From Zerene cesonia (Eukaryota; Arthropoda; Insecta; Lepidoptera; Pieridae), in the NCBI RefSeq assembly GCF_012273895.1, contig NC_052118.1, positions 10,379,164 through 10,443,163 of the forward strand: DNA of 64,000 nucleotides, read 5' to 3'. Below, in pieces: positions 46,608 through 57,597 of this stretch. The stretch's first letter is position 1; the number at the start of each line of letters is the position of its first letter. Both the position numbers and the translations under genes were made by a program. The notes under the pieces are model-generated. The model had not been told where the DNA came from. It did no database searches and worked only from the letters and a program-made list of their open reading frames with translations.

Positions 46608-46712
46608 TTAGAAATTAAAGGATTTTAACGGATTTTAAATGCAATTTATCTATATATTAGTAAACCGGACGTTTCGAACACTTTACAGCGAGCGTGGTCG
46701 TGGGGAGACTGT
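46608..46712 (-). mobile_element. Penelope-like element, 3'-end remnant (minus strand)
   Basis: The reverse complement reads CACGCTCGCTGTAAAGTG, TTCGAAACGTCCGGTTTAC, then TTTAAAATCCGTTAAAATCC, TTTAATTTCTA, matching the 3' ends at 529 and 43870. Only about 100 bp remain, with no coding part. Confidence 0.7.
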
Positions 46713-47199
46713 CCGAAGGACAGTCAGACTGACAGACATAACCGTGACCGTGTACTCTTAATTCCAAAACATGAACATAAATCTCTTCTCTTCAACAAAA
46801 CTAAAACACTTCCCTCAGAAATAATTTCACAAACGAATTGCATAAAAACTGAATGCATGAAGGAGACGATGGAACAATGCATGTACTCGATAGAACGTAT
46901 ATTCAACGAAACAATAGAAATACAATATCGTGGATAAACAAAAGCGCGGGACTGGAGCGGGACGGAACCGGAACGACGGCGATGGGACGCCGCGGCGTGC
47001 GGAAAACGACACGCTTCCGATACGACGCCTGCGCGACGTGTGCGCAACTGGATGAGGCTAAGCGAGTTAGAAATGCACATAGATAAATGCATTTTCTTTA
47101 TTTAAAGACTAAATATATCACTAGTATACAACACATAGTATACAACTAAGTCGCTTTCCGTCGTCTGCGTGTCTGCAATATGCTTAGAACTTTAAAATA
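46713..47199. other. GC-rich unique block
   Basis: The part 46940-47050 is notably CpG-rich (GACGCCGCGGCGTGCGG). Three overlapping open frames on both strands, one of 122 codons, cover it, but none shows a domain and their arginine- and serine-rich content follows base composition. Function unknown; a regulatory island or an unrecognised repeat are both possible. Confidence 0.3.
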
Positions 47200-47345
47200 A
47201 CGCAGCAGATTTTGATAGTTTTTCTAAAAGATATAGAGTGATTCAAGAGGAAAGTTTATATGTTCAATGACGTAGAAAAAAAGGAGGAAGAGATTTTTCT
47301 CCCAATTTAACGCGTGCAAAGCTGCGGGCAAAAGTTAGATAAGAA
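47200..47345 (+). repeat. Helitron-like repeat, family D
   Basis: GATTTTGATAGTTTTTCTAA, TAGAGTGATTCAAGAGGAAA, AATTTAACGCGTGCAAAGCT and GCGGGCAAAAGTTAG parallel the minus-strand copy at 54355-54485. Confidence 0.55.
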
Positions 47346-47529
47346 TGCTAGTCTTCTAGAAGATATGTAAGAAGACATAATTCTAAAAGAATATAAATTC
47401 AGTCGAAACTTATATTATAAAGACAAAGATTTCATGATTGAATGATCGTACATTAACAAGCTCATGTTATTTAAATGTGCAAAAATTATTATCTTTTTAT
47501 TTTACTATCAGAATTATAAAAATACATCA

Positions 47530-47682
47530 TATCGTTGATGTGTGGATGTTTGTTACTCTTTCACGCGAAAACAGCTTGTCGTATCTATATGAAATTTGGT
47601 ACAGAGATAAATTAAAGTCTGGATTAGCATATAGGTTACTTTTTACTACGCGACTGACGCCGCGGGTTACAGCTAGTATGAG
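47530..47682 (+). mobile_element. Helitron-like repeat, family A variant
   Basis: GTTTGTTACTCTTTCACGCG, ATATGAAATTTGGTACAGAG, ATAGGTTACTTTTTACTACG, a GC-rich end (GACGCCGCGGGTTACAG) and CTAGT. The 5' terminus is lost. Confidence 0.55.
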
Positions 47683-47869
47683 ATTTAAGATAATATCAGC
47701 TTACTCAAATAAAAGCTAACAGCTTAACATTATCTTTGCCTAACTGTGTAAGCTGTAATATGAAACTTGTATTCTGTACATTTTCTTCGCTAGCTTGAAA
47801 TTTTCATGTTTGTCTTATGTTATGAGGAAAATCCCTTATCTTGGAATTTTAGAAGAAAGTCGCGTTAGT

Positions 47870-48058
47870 TCCACAAGCTATAATTCAAGAACGGCGAAAA
47901 CGATTTTGTTAGAATTTGTGATTTGATAATTTGAGACCCGAGAAACATAAAATAGTTTTTATCCTGTAAATGGAAAGAGATTGGGAACTTTGTCGGTGAC
48001 ACACCGGGTCTGTCTTTCCTGCGACTACGCGGGCAAAGCCGCGGGCGGAAAGCTAGTA
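47870..48058 (+). repeat. Helitron-like repeat with intact 3' hairpin
   Basis: The body AATTCAAGAACGGCGAAAAC, GACCCGAGAAACATAAAATA ends in CGCGGGCAAAGCCGCGG, a GC-rich hairpin (GCGGGC and GCCGCG arms around AAA), then GGAAAGCTAG|T. This is a textbook Helitron-type 3' end. Confidence 0.6.
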
Positions 48059-48591
48059 ATATTATCTGTCTATCTCATTTTCGATTAAACTGATTGAATG
48101 AAATTGTACACATTGGTATAAAGATAACTTGGGAGCCGAGAAAAAAGACAGTTTTACATGCCGGAAATTCATCGGAAACTGGAAGTATGCGGAATTCCCC
48201 GGACTGTCTATGTTTTTCTAGACTTAGGCGAAATTCTGTTTTAAAATATACTAGCTAACTAAATCTGTATCCATTTTCATAGTATATATCTGTATTATAT
48301 GTGTTGGACTCTTCGTCTATCCACTTATTCCCTCAAATATCACGTTTATATTCAGTTGAAGTGGAAAATGCCGGATGAAAAATCATTGGGCTCTCTCCAT
48401 GACTTTTATTAAATTTCTATTCACCTCGTTATTGAAACCCATAGATGTCACAAGTGACAGATGTGATATTTTACTTTAGAATGATTTTTGCTTATAAAAA
48501 CATTATGTTGGTAAATTGTTGATTTCTGACATAATTGGGTAAAAGTTAGTGGATGCGTTTGGTTTCTAAAATATTTTTAGCTATTTTGCTT

Positions 48592-48822
48592 TCTGCCCCG
48601 GTGTCGCTCCGCTTTCCATCCAGGCTTTTCCTAGTATAGCTCTCGTTCCCTTGGGATTTCCGGGATAGATAATATCCGATGTTCTTTGCAGTCCTAGGTC
48701 CCAAGTCCCAGGTCCCACATATTTGTACATTTCATCCAAATCGGTTAAACGACAAAAAGAGACTAACATACATACAGACAAACAGAAATACATAGTTACT
48801 TTCGTATTTATAATATTAGCCG
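48592..48822 (-). repeat. Dispersed Helitron-like repeat, minus strand
   Basis: The + strand runs from TTTCTGCCCCGGTGTCGC through TTCATCCAAATCGGTTAAAC and GACTAACATACATACAGACA to CGTATTTATAATATTAGCCG. The final part is the reverse complement of the common 5' end (CTAATATTATAAATACG). Confidence 0.55.
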
Positions 48823-51784
48823 GAAAAAACGTGATCACTTGGAAAGAATCACCGACAAGCGATACCGTACGGTCACACAGACGTGAAAAATAAATGGACG
48901 AATTCTGAAGGAATCAAAAACAACCAACCAACATTTTATCATAGCATATTCTCTCCCAGAATACACGAGAAATGTCCTGCGACATCCAGTAGTATAACCC
49001 GTTGCATTGTCACGCCAGGCGCGAAGTTCCCGAGAGCGCATTGTGCCTGATGCTGCTAGACTCTGCGCCCATTCATCTGAATGCCAACCGACGCTCTATT
49101 CATTCCTATGAAGCAGCCCCGATAATGTGTGCTTGTTGGTGTTTGATTTGCTAACTTGTAATTTCATAAAATGTCTGTAAAAGATTGATTATTTTGCCAC
49201 CAGTAAAGAGAAAGACATGAAAATCCTATATTTCAGCAAGATGTGAATGCGTTGATGTACAGTATAGCACCGCTAGAATTGTTTATATCAAAAACACTTG
49301 TATATTTAAAAGTGAAATACTTTTTAACTACTAGCGACCTCGCTTGCTATAAAGTGTTCAAAATTTCAACCAAATCGCTTTTAACGGAGTTTCGCTAAAA
49401 TGTTTTTCAATTCCAAATGCTTAATGCTAGCATCAAATCAAATATAAGAAGAAGCTGGAACGAATTGGCAACTAGATTTAATCCTAAGAAATACAATTCT
49501 TTATTTAATATAAAAAATCCTTTGCATTACACACATTAAGCTGTACAAACAACTCGCAAACCTAGAAAACATTATCCGCCTTATCTAGCGTAATCGGATA
49601 CATTACTGCGCTCTCAGCGTAAAGAGATTATCCAGTGAGGAGGAAACCGACTTTAAATAAAACAAGTTGGTGCCATTATCACATATTCATTCAACTTTCC
49701 TGATATCCGGCATCGAGCTAACTTTGTATTGTAACTTCGTTTCACATTGTTATTTGCTTCACACGTATTGTTCGCTGCACGTTTTAGAAGTGTTTTTATC
49801 GAGTCGAGAACACATTTTGTTAGTGTGTTAACGGGTTGTGAACATATTTGTAAGTTTTTTATATGGGTCAATGGAATTTACTGTTGATTTCTCAAATAAT
49901 ATATAAAATTATGCAGACAAGCTCAAATAGAACTCGCCAAAAGCTCACTTATCTTGAATAATTATTTAAACAGCTTGGTTAAACCAAAACGCGATAATTA
50001 GAACAGAAACATCGTAAGCCTCGATCGGTAGCATGAAGTAAGAGAATTGAACGAATGAAGACAATGAAAAAATTACATTTAAGAAAAACACGACAAACGC
50101 GTATTGAAATTGACGTTCCACGTTTAATTATTGTTGCTCCCCACACTCTTATTGTTGCATCGAGTTAATTGGAAATTTTCGTATCGTCTTAAATAAACCA
50201 CAAAGATACTATTTGATCGTTCGCTCAGTGGAAACGTTAAGGATTAAAATAATTCCCAGAGGATGCTACATATTCATATTTTTGTCTGGCGGCATTCATT
50301 TTCAAATTATTATTGATCACAATCATTCTTTTTAGATTCGCTCAAATCGTGATATGAGTTTTAAATGCCACGCGCGTTTCCATCTTTAAACCAGCAATAT
50401 AAAAAAACTGTAATGAAATAGTAATTGCTATGCAATATGGATGTTTTACAGTCCCCACAACAATAGTTAGTAAATTTAATTTCTGTTTGTTTGAATGTCT
50501 GTTTGTGCAACAAGCACATAAAATCCACTGATGCGGTAAATGTTCTATTGTATGTAAAGCTGATGTTCAAATAATGTCTTGAAGAGCCGTGAATATCACA
50601 TATTGTTGGAAAATACGTTTCTAATACACCAAAGTACCTCGGAGTCAGTGAAGGATTTATGTTATCTCTTAAGTAAAAAGTTTTGGCCTAGTGTTGCCAA
50701 AACTTTTGTTACCCAGCTGTTTGTTGCGCAAAATTTTACTGTTTTTTAGCCGAAACTCGTGTTCTGGTTAGTGACGCTGCTATTAATCAGGGAATTGGGG
50801 TAAGAACCGGCTAAGTTTATATTTATTTCGCAAAAAATGCTGGAATGTCTTTAGATTTGTTAAAACTTGAAATAACATGCAGCGAAAACATTTTTTTTGG
50901 CTGCATGTTATTTCAAGTTTTTATTTTACATTACATACTTTATTATTTTACATTTAAGAGTTACATACTATTTAAGTGTGTATGAATAAATAATCAGCTT
51001 TGCTTTCAGTTGAACTTTTTCCATACATCAAATTATATTTGGTCCTATATAGAAGGACAAATGGATAATTTTGTCTGCCCTTAGTTCAAATAATACGAAA
51101 TTAATAATATTTCATTTTCCTATCACTTATTGAAGGACATTGAAAATAATAATGGTTTGCTAATAGATTGATGTACTAATACAGTAAATACAATTTTACG
51201 AAACCGATAACCTAGTTTATTTTTCAGTTTATGAGCCAAAGTTCAATTCTCAAGATACGTTTGTCATTTTCTTTCATTATCGTTACTAGTAATATTATAA
51301 TAAATGCGAAATTATTTTATATTTCGTTTGCGGCGTAAAACGTTGTGATATAATATTCGTGTGTACAGTTAGGAAGAGGGATGGAGGTTACTTAAATATG
51401 GGTTATTTTATGCTCATCTTCAAACAAATTCAAACTACTGCGGTGAAACATATATTTTCTATGTGAATGTAACTTGACCTTTGACGAAATCGCAGGCCAA
51501 AACACAAGCGAAACCACTGCAAATAGCTAGTACAAAACAAAACGCATTTCGAATCTCAAATGAACGAATAAAACATGCAGGTCACTGTTAATTTCGCCAG
51601 CGCGAGTTAACCTGACAGCGTTTACAGTTTAGACGATCGTCCCAAAATACTGATCCCTCATGACGCGTAAACGCGTCGGGACCGTTCCGCTGTTAGTTTT
51701 ATTTATTTATGTTCTTAGTCAGCGGTTGACAACATTTTCACTGTTATGTTTTAGAGAAAATAATATTAACATGCTAATCACAAC
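48823..51784. other. Gene-free tract with a PLE relic and a hairpin
   Basis: Unique sequence with a strongly decayed PLE 3' end at 49336-49420 (GCGACCTCGCTTGCTATAAA, GTGTTCAAAATTTC) and the hairpin at 50862-50921. A decayed repeat ending AATAGCTAGTAC occurs at 51287-51530. No gene. Confidence 0.4.
50862..50921. other. Perfect 22-bp-arm hairpin
   Basis: Arms 50862-50883 and 50900-50921 are exact reverse complements (left arm begins AAAACTTGAAATAACATG). The 16-nt spacer can pair further (AAAA with TTTT after a G-G mismatch), leaving a loop of about 5 nt. No flanking duplication or repeat family is visible. Confidence 0.8.
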
Positions 51785-51940
51785 TAATATTATAAAGCTG
51801 AAGAGTTTGTTTGTTTGAGCGCACTAATCTCAGGTACTGGTCTGATTTGAAAAATTCTTTCAGTGTTAGATAGCCCATTTATTGAGGAAGGCTATATACT
51901 ATGTATGAACCACGGGCGAAGCCGCCTAGACCGCTAGTAA
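51785..51940 (+). repeat. Helitron-like repeat, family B, best copy
   Basis: ACTAATATTATAAAGCTGAA, GAGTTTGTTTGTTTGAGCGC, ACTAATCTCAGG, AATTCTTTCAGTGTTAGATA, GCCCATTTATTGAGGAAGGC, then the GC-rich end CCACGGGCGAAGCCG and CGCTAG|T. Both termini are recognisable. Confidence 0.65.
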
Positions 51941-52065
51941 TTTATATATGGCTTGTTCTCGATGTGTTTTATGTTTATTATTTATGTTCATATTTTTTTA
52001 TTAATACATACTCGTTATCATAAAATTAAATATGATATACATTTTTGTTTTATATAACATCGGCC

Positions 52066-52165
52066 TACTAAGCTGGTGGTTCGCCTGATGGTACGAGGTC
52101 ACCAACGTCCATTTGAAGAGGTGAAGCCCCTGCAAATGCGTTGCCAGCTTTTAGCGTATTGATGA
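52066..52165 (-). repeat. SINE-like element (family E), 3' fragment
   Basis: The + strand AAGCTGGTGGTTCGCCTGAT, GGTACGAGGTCACCAACG and GCAAATGCGTTGCCAGCTTTT matches the reverse complement of the family E 3' part. Confidence 0.55.
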
Positions 52166-53907
52166 CGTAAAAAAGGCATAGGCTGGGAAGTATAAGAAGA
52201 GGAAGTGGATCTCCTGTTTTCATTTTGTTTATGCCTTGTTGAAGACTTAGACTTATCCAAAAATAATATACTATATAATCTACGCGAGGTGGGATTGTTA
52301 AATTCCTGGTTCTCCAATCTACCTCTCAAATCACCAGGATTTTGTACAGTATTGTACTGATAGGAATAAGTCGTAAATTATAGTTGTTTTTGTTTAGGAT
52401 TATAAAAAAAGGACTATTTAAATAGAAAGAAAAAAAACAACATGAATTTCCTACCGAAAGCATTATTTGATATTTCGCAATGAAATACGATATTTATTGT
52501 GAATTTGATTACCCGCTTATAACAATCGAACCCGATACGAATAACTAACTTGAAGTGAATAAATTTGTTACGTAATTTGATAATATTAAATAAATTGAAA
52601 AAAAAAATTATTATCTCGACATAAACTCACTTATAATAAACGGATACAAATAACATAATATCTTAAGTAATCAGATTCAATTAAACTCAGGCGACCAACG
52701 TCTAAGAATCGATAACTGAAAGAGATATATCATTAACTATTTATTTTTCATTTTGTTAATTCCCATGATAATTAAAAGTATACCTGGCAGTCTTTATTTC
52801 CTTTTCTATGTAAAACCATTACATGTTAATTGTAGTTTTGAGTGATATTGATTAAATAAAATCAAATTAAATTAATTGATTTCCATTGGACTCGTTTTGC
52901 CTTATCTACAGTTGCTGTAATTATATTGAAATTTTAACATCTAAATAAAATAAAACAAGTGAACTTAATGAGTATATTTTTATATAAAAACTGGACCAAA
53001 TGTTAACAAACGCTTGTCGGTTAATATCCCGTAAGCCGGTAACATCAGCGCGCTTTCGCCTCTGCATTCGTTCACAGGGTTGTGTGGATCCTGTCAAAAG
53101 ATTCCAGCACTAATATCAGCTGCAGTATTAAATTGCTATCCCGATTAATATAAATTCAATTTGATTTCATATTTGTGTAGCATCAATCTAAACATACTTA
53201 AATAAGTCAATTTCTTTATGTAAGCGCAGCATTTCAAAACATCAGCAACAATTTGGCTGATTCATTTTTTATTTTTGTTAAAATCTCGCACGTGAAAGTG
53301 AAAAATACACGTGAAAATTCTCGCGAAAGTTACATGTGATGCAAACATGATGTTTTGTTGCAGAAATGTAAGGCTTCTGTTGGATTTAGAACGATTTATG
53401 CATTATATTATTTATTCCGTTTTTCACACTGTAACCGAGTTATACTTCATTTCTTATGTGCTAATTGATTTCTCGCGTAAATAATGTTTTTTTTATTAGT
53501 ATTTAGTTTAATTGTTACCGGTAACAGTGAGCCGTAATAAATCATGAAAATCGTTTAATACTTCGTTCGGGGAAGCTACATGAAGGTCGATGACCCCTTC
53601 ACTCGAACCATTGGTTTCTTATTCCATAAAAACTGTCCTTCAGACTAAGATCCCCATTAAACTTTTATCCTCATACGTATTTGTATAACATTCGTCCATA
53701 TTTACGATGTTTATACATTAATGCAACAAGACTTCTTATACAAGAGCTGTGGTTCCTGTAGTTCTAAGCCGACGCCATTATTTCCATAGATGTACATCTT
53801 CGTTAGATAAATTAACAATTGGCGCTCTAAAAATTTTTAAGGCCTAGAAAAAACGGGATTCAAACCTGCGTCGTGTGTCAAAGTAACTAATGCGGCTAAA
53901 TATTCAT
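52166..53907. other. Gene-free tract
   Basis: AT-rich unique DNA. At 53855-53880, CGGGATTCAAACCTGCG is a B-box-like string on the minus strand, without an A box or a cloverleaf. No gene. Confidence 0.4.
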
Positions 53908-54117
53908 CGTCAGCCCATATATGTTTTCACTGCTGGGACACAGGCCTCCTATGAGGGTTTAGACCAATATTCACCACGCTGGCCAAATGCAGGTTGGCAG
54001 ATGAAATTCTCGGACATGCCAGTTTCCACATGCGCAGAAAATTGAAAAACGGCTGGTTTGAAATTCCCGTCTTATCGATTTAAAGTCCGAGGTCCTCACC
54101 ACTGAGCCGTCACTGCT
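53908..54117 (-). mobile_element. tRNA-derived SINE (family G), internally deleted, minus strand
   Basis: The + strand shows CAGCCCATATATGTTTTCAC, CCTCCTATGAGGGTT, CACCACGCTGGCCAAATGCA, CCACATGCGCAGAAAATTGA and CACCACTGAGCCGTCACTGC. It is shorter than the copy at 34221 through deletions in the middle. Confidence 0.7.
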
Positions 54118-54354
54118 TTCAGTGCTTTGATTGCAGCTAAAGGTTACTTGACTACCTAACGTTCACTTGAGGTCATATGTCATTTAATATTATTATTTCA
54201 CACACCGTGCGAACAAAAAAGTAGATTATTAATATAAACGTAAACTAAGAACAAAAAGTGACCTAAAATAGATACCTGCAGAACACCAATGTTAATTGAA
54301 ACGTCGCAAGAACATTCTCCATTAACAAAAACAGTTTATATCATTTTTTCTTTT

Positions 54355-54485
54355 GCCCGCGGCTATGCACGCGTTAAATTCGGAGTAGTTTAATAAATGT
54401 TATTGTACATATCAACCTTTCTCTTGAATCACTCTATCTATTAAAAAAACCCCCATCAAAATCCGTAGCGTAGTTTTAAAGATTT
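54355..54485 (-). repeat. Helitron-like repeat, family D, minus strand
   Basis: The + strand TTTGCCCGCGGCTATGCACG, CGTTAAATTCGG, TTTCTCTTGAATCACTCTAT and CATCAAAATCCGTAGCG is the reverse complement of 47200-47345. Confidence 0.55.
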
Positions 54486-54909
54486 TTGTTTTATTCTAAG
54501 TAGTGATTCTGAAAGAATGAAGCTTTTAGGTTCTGAGCTAAACCTTTGATTCCACTATAATATGTAAGGGATCACAGTTTTCCGCTTCTGTCTATTATCA
54601 TTATAAACTACGCCAAAAATGCTTTGTTTCTCTACCATTTATTGCTATTCATTTATTCTACGCATGAGATTTTAATCCCATACATAGAAGATTAACAACA
54701 TTGGAGTTTGAAATAATATTCATATCCGACGCTGTGTCTTTATGACTGCGTATATTTTACCGGCGCGCAACGCTACTCAATTGTAAATACACGAATAATG
54801 TCACAGCGCACAGATGACTCGCTTACTTGTTATACATCTGTTCTCTATCTTCAGATTAATGGGATTAGATCTTTTTACCAAATTTAGATTTATTCTCTTC
54901 TTTTTATTT

Positions 54910-54990
54910 TAGAGTGGGCAACTGAGGTTGTGGTTTGCTTGATAGTAAGATCACCATCTCCCGCGAACACTTCCAGAGGTAGGAATTGTA
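54910..54990 (-). repeat. SINE-like element (family E), decayed fragment
   Basis: GTGGGCAACTGAGGTTGTGG, TTTGCTTGATAGTAAGATCA, CCATCTCCCGCGAACAC parallels the family E 3' part with many substitutions. Confidence 0.45.
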
Positions 54991-55600
54991 TTGTATTCTT
55001 TTTTTGTCTTTACTAATTAACGATTAATAAAATGTATTTAACAAATTTAGGTGTCACTGAAATCAGCTCTGCAGTTATTAAAGCCTGTGCTCTTGCTGAG
55101 TATTCCGTTAAGCCCCTACACTACACTAGCGGTTACTTATATTAAGTTGTTTTTAAGTAATTTGTTAACTTGTAATGTAAAAACAGTTTTACAATTATTA
55201 TTTTCATTAATTAGTCTTTAAAACGGATGTGGATAGCTTTGTCACATACTGATTACAATAAAGTAAATAAATTGCAATTAAATTTCTGTCTGGCAATTTA
55301 ATATCAAAGCAAAGCGTAAGTTATCCCCAAGTCCCCAGTCTTATATAAAACGAAATAAACTAATTTATAGACATTTAAAACTTTCAGTATTAAGTTCTTT
55401 GATATTTGTTTGAGTAACTCAATCACAGTCTCGGAGTTTGGTACATAGCTAGACCACACTGCGGCTTAATAAATAGGATACCTTTTGTTCACAAATTTCA
55501 AAGTTCCCCAGAGTTTAGATAAAAAGGTTTTCGGACTTTGAACGACCTAAGTCTATGTGGTTTAATTTAGTAAGCTAATTATAAAAAATATGTATTTAGA
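54991..55600. other. Gene-free spacer
   Basis: Unique AT-rich DNA, no feature seen. Confidence 0.4.
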
Positions 55601-55639
55601 TATCTAAATCAAGTCCCAAAATGTATTAATTGGAATGTA

Positions 55640-55758
55640 TTATTCATAAATATGTAACAAAATTTTTTGATAAATAAATAAATTATTATTATTATTATGT
55701 TTCTCATCTCCATAATACTCGGGTACCCCCAGAAGGAAGGCACCCGGTCTTTTGGAAG
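55640..55758 (-). mobile_element. Probable non-LTR retrotransposon 3' end (minus strand), cut by gap
   Basis: Reading the minus strand out of the gap gives CCGGGTGCCTTCCTTCTGGG, GGTACCCGAGTATTATGG, then an (AAT)n run and TTTATTTATTTATC. A 3' UTR ending in a simple repeat is typical of many lepidopteran non-LTR elements. No coding motif is visible, so the family is not assigned. Confidence 0.4.
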
Positions 55759-56758
55759 NNNNNNNNNNNNNNNNNNNNNNNNNNNNNNNNNNNNNNNNNN
55801 NNNNNNNNNNNNNNNNNNNNNNNNNNNNNNNNNNNNNNNNNNNNNNNNNNNNNNNNNNNNNNNNNNNNNNNNNNNNNNNNNNNNNNNNNNNNNNNNNNNN
55901 NNNNNNNNNNNNNNNNNNNNNNNNNNNNNNNNNNNNNNNNNNNNNNNNNNNNNNNNNNNNNNNNNNNNNNNNNNNNNNNNNNNNNNNNNNNNNNNNNNNN
56001 NNNNNNNNNNNNNNNNNNNNNNNNNNNNNNNNNNNNNNNNNNNNNNNNNNNNNNNNNNNNNNNNNNNNNNNNNNNNNNNNNNNNNNNNNNNNNNNNNNNN
56101 NNNNNNNNNNNNNNNNNNNNNNNNNNNNNNNNNNNNNNNNNNNNNNNNNNNNNNNNNNNNNNNNNNNNNNNNNNNNNNNNNNNNNNNNNNNNNNNNNNNN
56201 NNNNNNNNNNNNNNNNNNNNNNNNNNNNNNNNNNNNNNNNNNNNNNNNNNNNNNNNNNNNNNNNNNNNNNNNNNNNNNNNNNNNNNNNNNNNNNNNNNNN
56301 NNNNNNNNNNNNNNNNNNNNNNNNNNNNNNNNNNNNNNNNNNNNNNNNNNNNNNNNNNNNNNNNNNNNNNNNNNNNNNNNNNNNNNNNNNNNNNNNNNNN
56401 NNNNNNNNNNNNNNNNNNNNNNNNNNNNNNNNNNNNNNNNNNNNNNNNNNNNNNNNNNNNNNNNNNNNNNNNNNNNNNNNNNNNNNNNNNNNNNNNNNNN
56501 NNNNNNNNNNNNNNNNNNNNNNNNNNNNNNNNNNNNNNNNNNNNNNNNNNNNNNNNNNNNNNNNNNNNNNNNNNNNNNNNNNNNNNNNNNNNNNNNNNNN
56601 NNNNNNNNNNNNNNNNNNNNNNNNNNNNNNNNNNNNNNNNNNNNNNNNNNNNNNNNNNNNNNNNNNNNNNNNNNNNNNNNNNNNNNNNNNNNNNNNNNNN
56701 NNNNNNNNNNNNNNNNNNNNNNNNNNNNNNNNNNNNNNNNNNNNNNNNNNNNNNNNNN
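55759..56758. other. Assembly gap (1000 N)
   Basis: Exactly 1000 N, flanked on both sides by (TTA)n-tailed repeat ends. Confidence 0.98.
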
Positions 56759-56848
56759 CCCGGGAGCATTCGGGTCCGCGGGGTCGCTACTCCCCGACAC
56801 CTCGCCACAAGGTGCCCTGCGGGCTTATTATTATTACTATTATTATAA
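56759..56848 (+). mobile_element. Probable non-LTR retrotransposon 3' end (plus strand), cut by gap
   Basis: CCGGGAGCATTCGGGTCCGC, CTACTCCCCGACACCTCGCC and ACAAGGTGCCCTGCGGGC are followed by a (TTA)n run. I recognise the GGTGCCCTGCGGGC-(TTA)n ending as a common lepidopteran repeat end, probably of a LINE. The coding part, if any, is in the gap. Confidence 0.45.
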
Positions 56849-56962
56849 ATGACACTCATATGTGACATTCATTTGTGTGTGATCCTTGTAAATGACACTC
56901 ATAATATGACGCTTGTGTGTGACACTTAGGTACATGTGACACTCATATGCTACATACTCGTT
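56849..56962. repeat. Degenerate tandem repeat (TGACACTCATATG-like)
   Basis: Units TGACACTCATATG, TGACATTCATTTG, TGACACTCATAATATGACGC, TGTGACACTTAGG and TGTGACACTCATATG follow one another directly after the (TTA)n tail. Unit length varies from about 12 to 20 bp. Confidence 0.5.
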
Positions 56963-57097
56963 TCATATTGGATGATTATCATATTATGTCACACTTGTAT
57001 TATAAACACATGAGTTTCTCATGTGTGGTCTTCTCACTCATCTGAGTCATGGTATAAACAGTTTGTTTTCATATATTTTTAGAATATAATATTTGTA

Positions 57098-57292
57098 TTG
57101 GAGGCCCATTTCCTTTTCCTCATCCTTCCCAGCCCATTCCTTCTTTCCTGTCATAAATCCTTTCCTTTTCACTTACCCCATAAAAGCGGGCAGCGCATTC
57201 ACAGAGCCACCTTTGCGAATGTTCATGGGCGGTGGTGATCGCTTACCATCAGGCGAACCACCAGCTCAGTTGCCCGCTATGACATAAAAAAA
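57098..57292 (+). mobile_element. SINE-like element (family E), 5'-truncated copy
   Basis: Begins at GGAGGCCCATTTCC and matches the copy at 27787-28114 from its middle to the 3' end, including GTTCATGGGCGGTGGTGATC and the terminal TGACATAAAAAAAAC. 5' truncation with an intact A-rich tail fits LINE-type retroposition. Confidence 0.7.
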
Positions 57293-57343
57293 ACACAAGT
57301 TCCAGATTTTAAAATAAGTATACCAGTCTAATCTGTAAATCTG

Positions 57344-57597
57344 CAGTGGTGGCTCAGTGGTGAGAACCTCGGACTTCAAAATCGATAAGTTGGGGTTAGA
57401 GACCGGGCGAGCGAGCAGGAAATAAATTGATTTTTCAGAAAAACATCATGAGGAAACCGGCATGTCCAAGAATCAAAAGTTCGACGACATCTGCCAGCCC
57501 CCACTTGGCCAGCGTGGTGGATTATGGCCTGAGCCCTCATAGGAGGCCTGTGTCCCAGAAGTGGGAACATATATGGGCTGATGATGAATGATGATAA
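57344..57597 (+). mobile_element. tRNA-derived SINE (family G)
   Basis: A box TGGCTCAGTGG (57350-57360) and a mutated B box (GGTTAGAGACC) in the head, then the family body and a (TGATGA)n tail. The flanks TAATCTGTAAAT and TAACCTGTAATT may be a target duplication with two mismatches. Relative to the 34221 copy it lacks the GTGGATAACATC segment. Confidence 0.75.

Noticed and set aside
46724..47092. 122-codon minus-strand frame
   Set aside because: CpG-rich sequence keeps several frames open on both strands; no domain, no splice context.
53857..53872. B-box-like string on the minus strand (GGTTTGAATCCCG)
   Set aside because: No cloverleaf can be drawn around it; may be a decayed repeat fragment.
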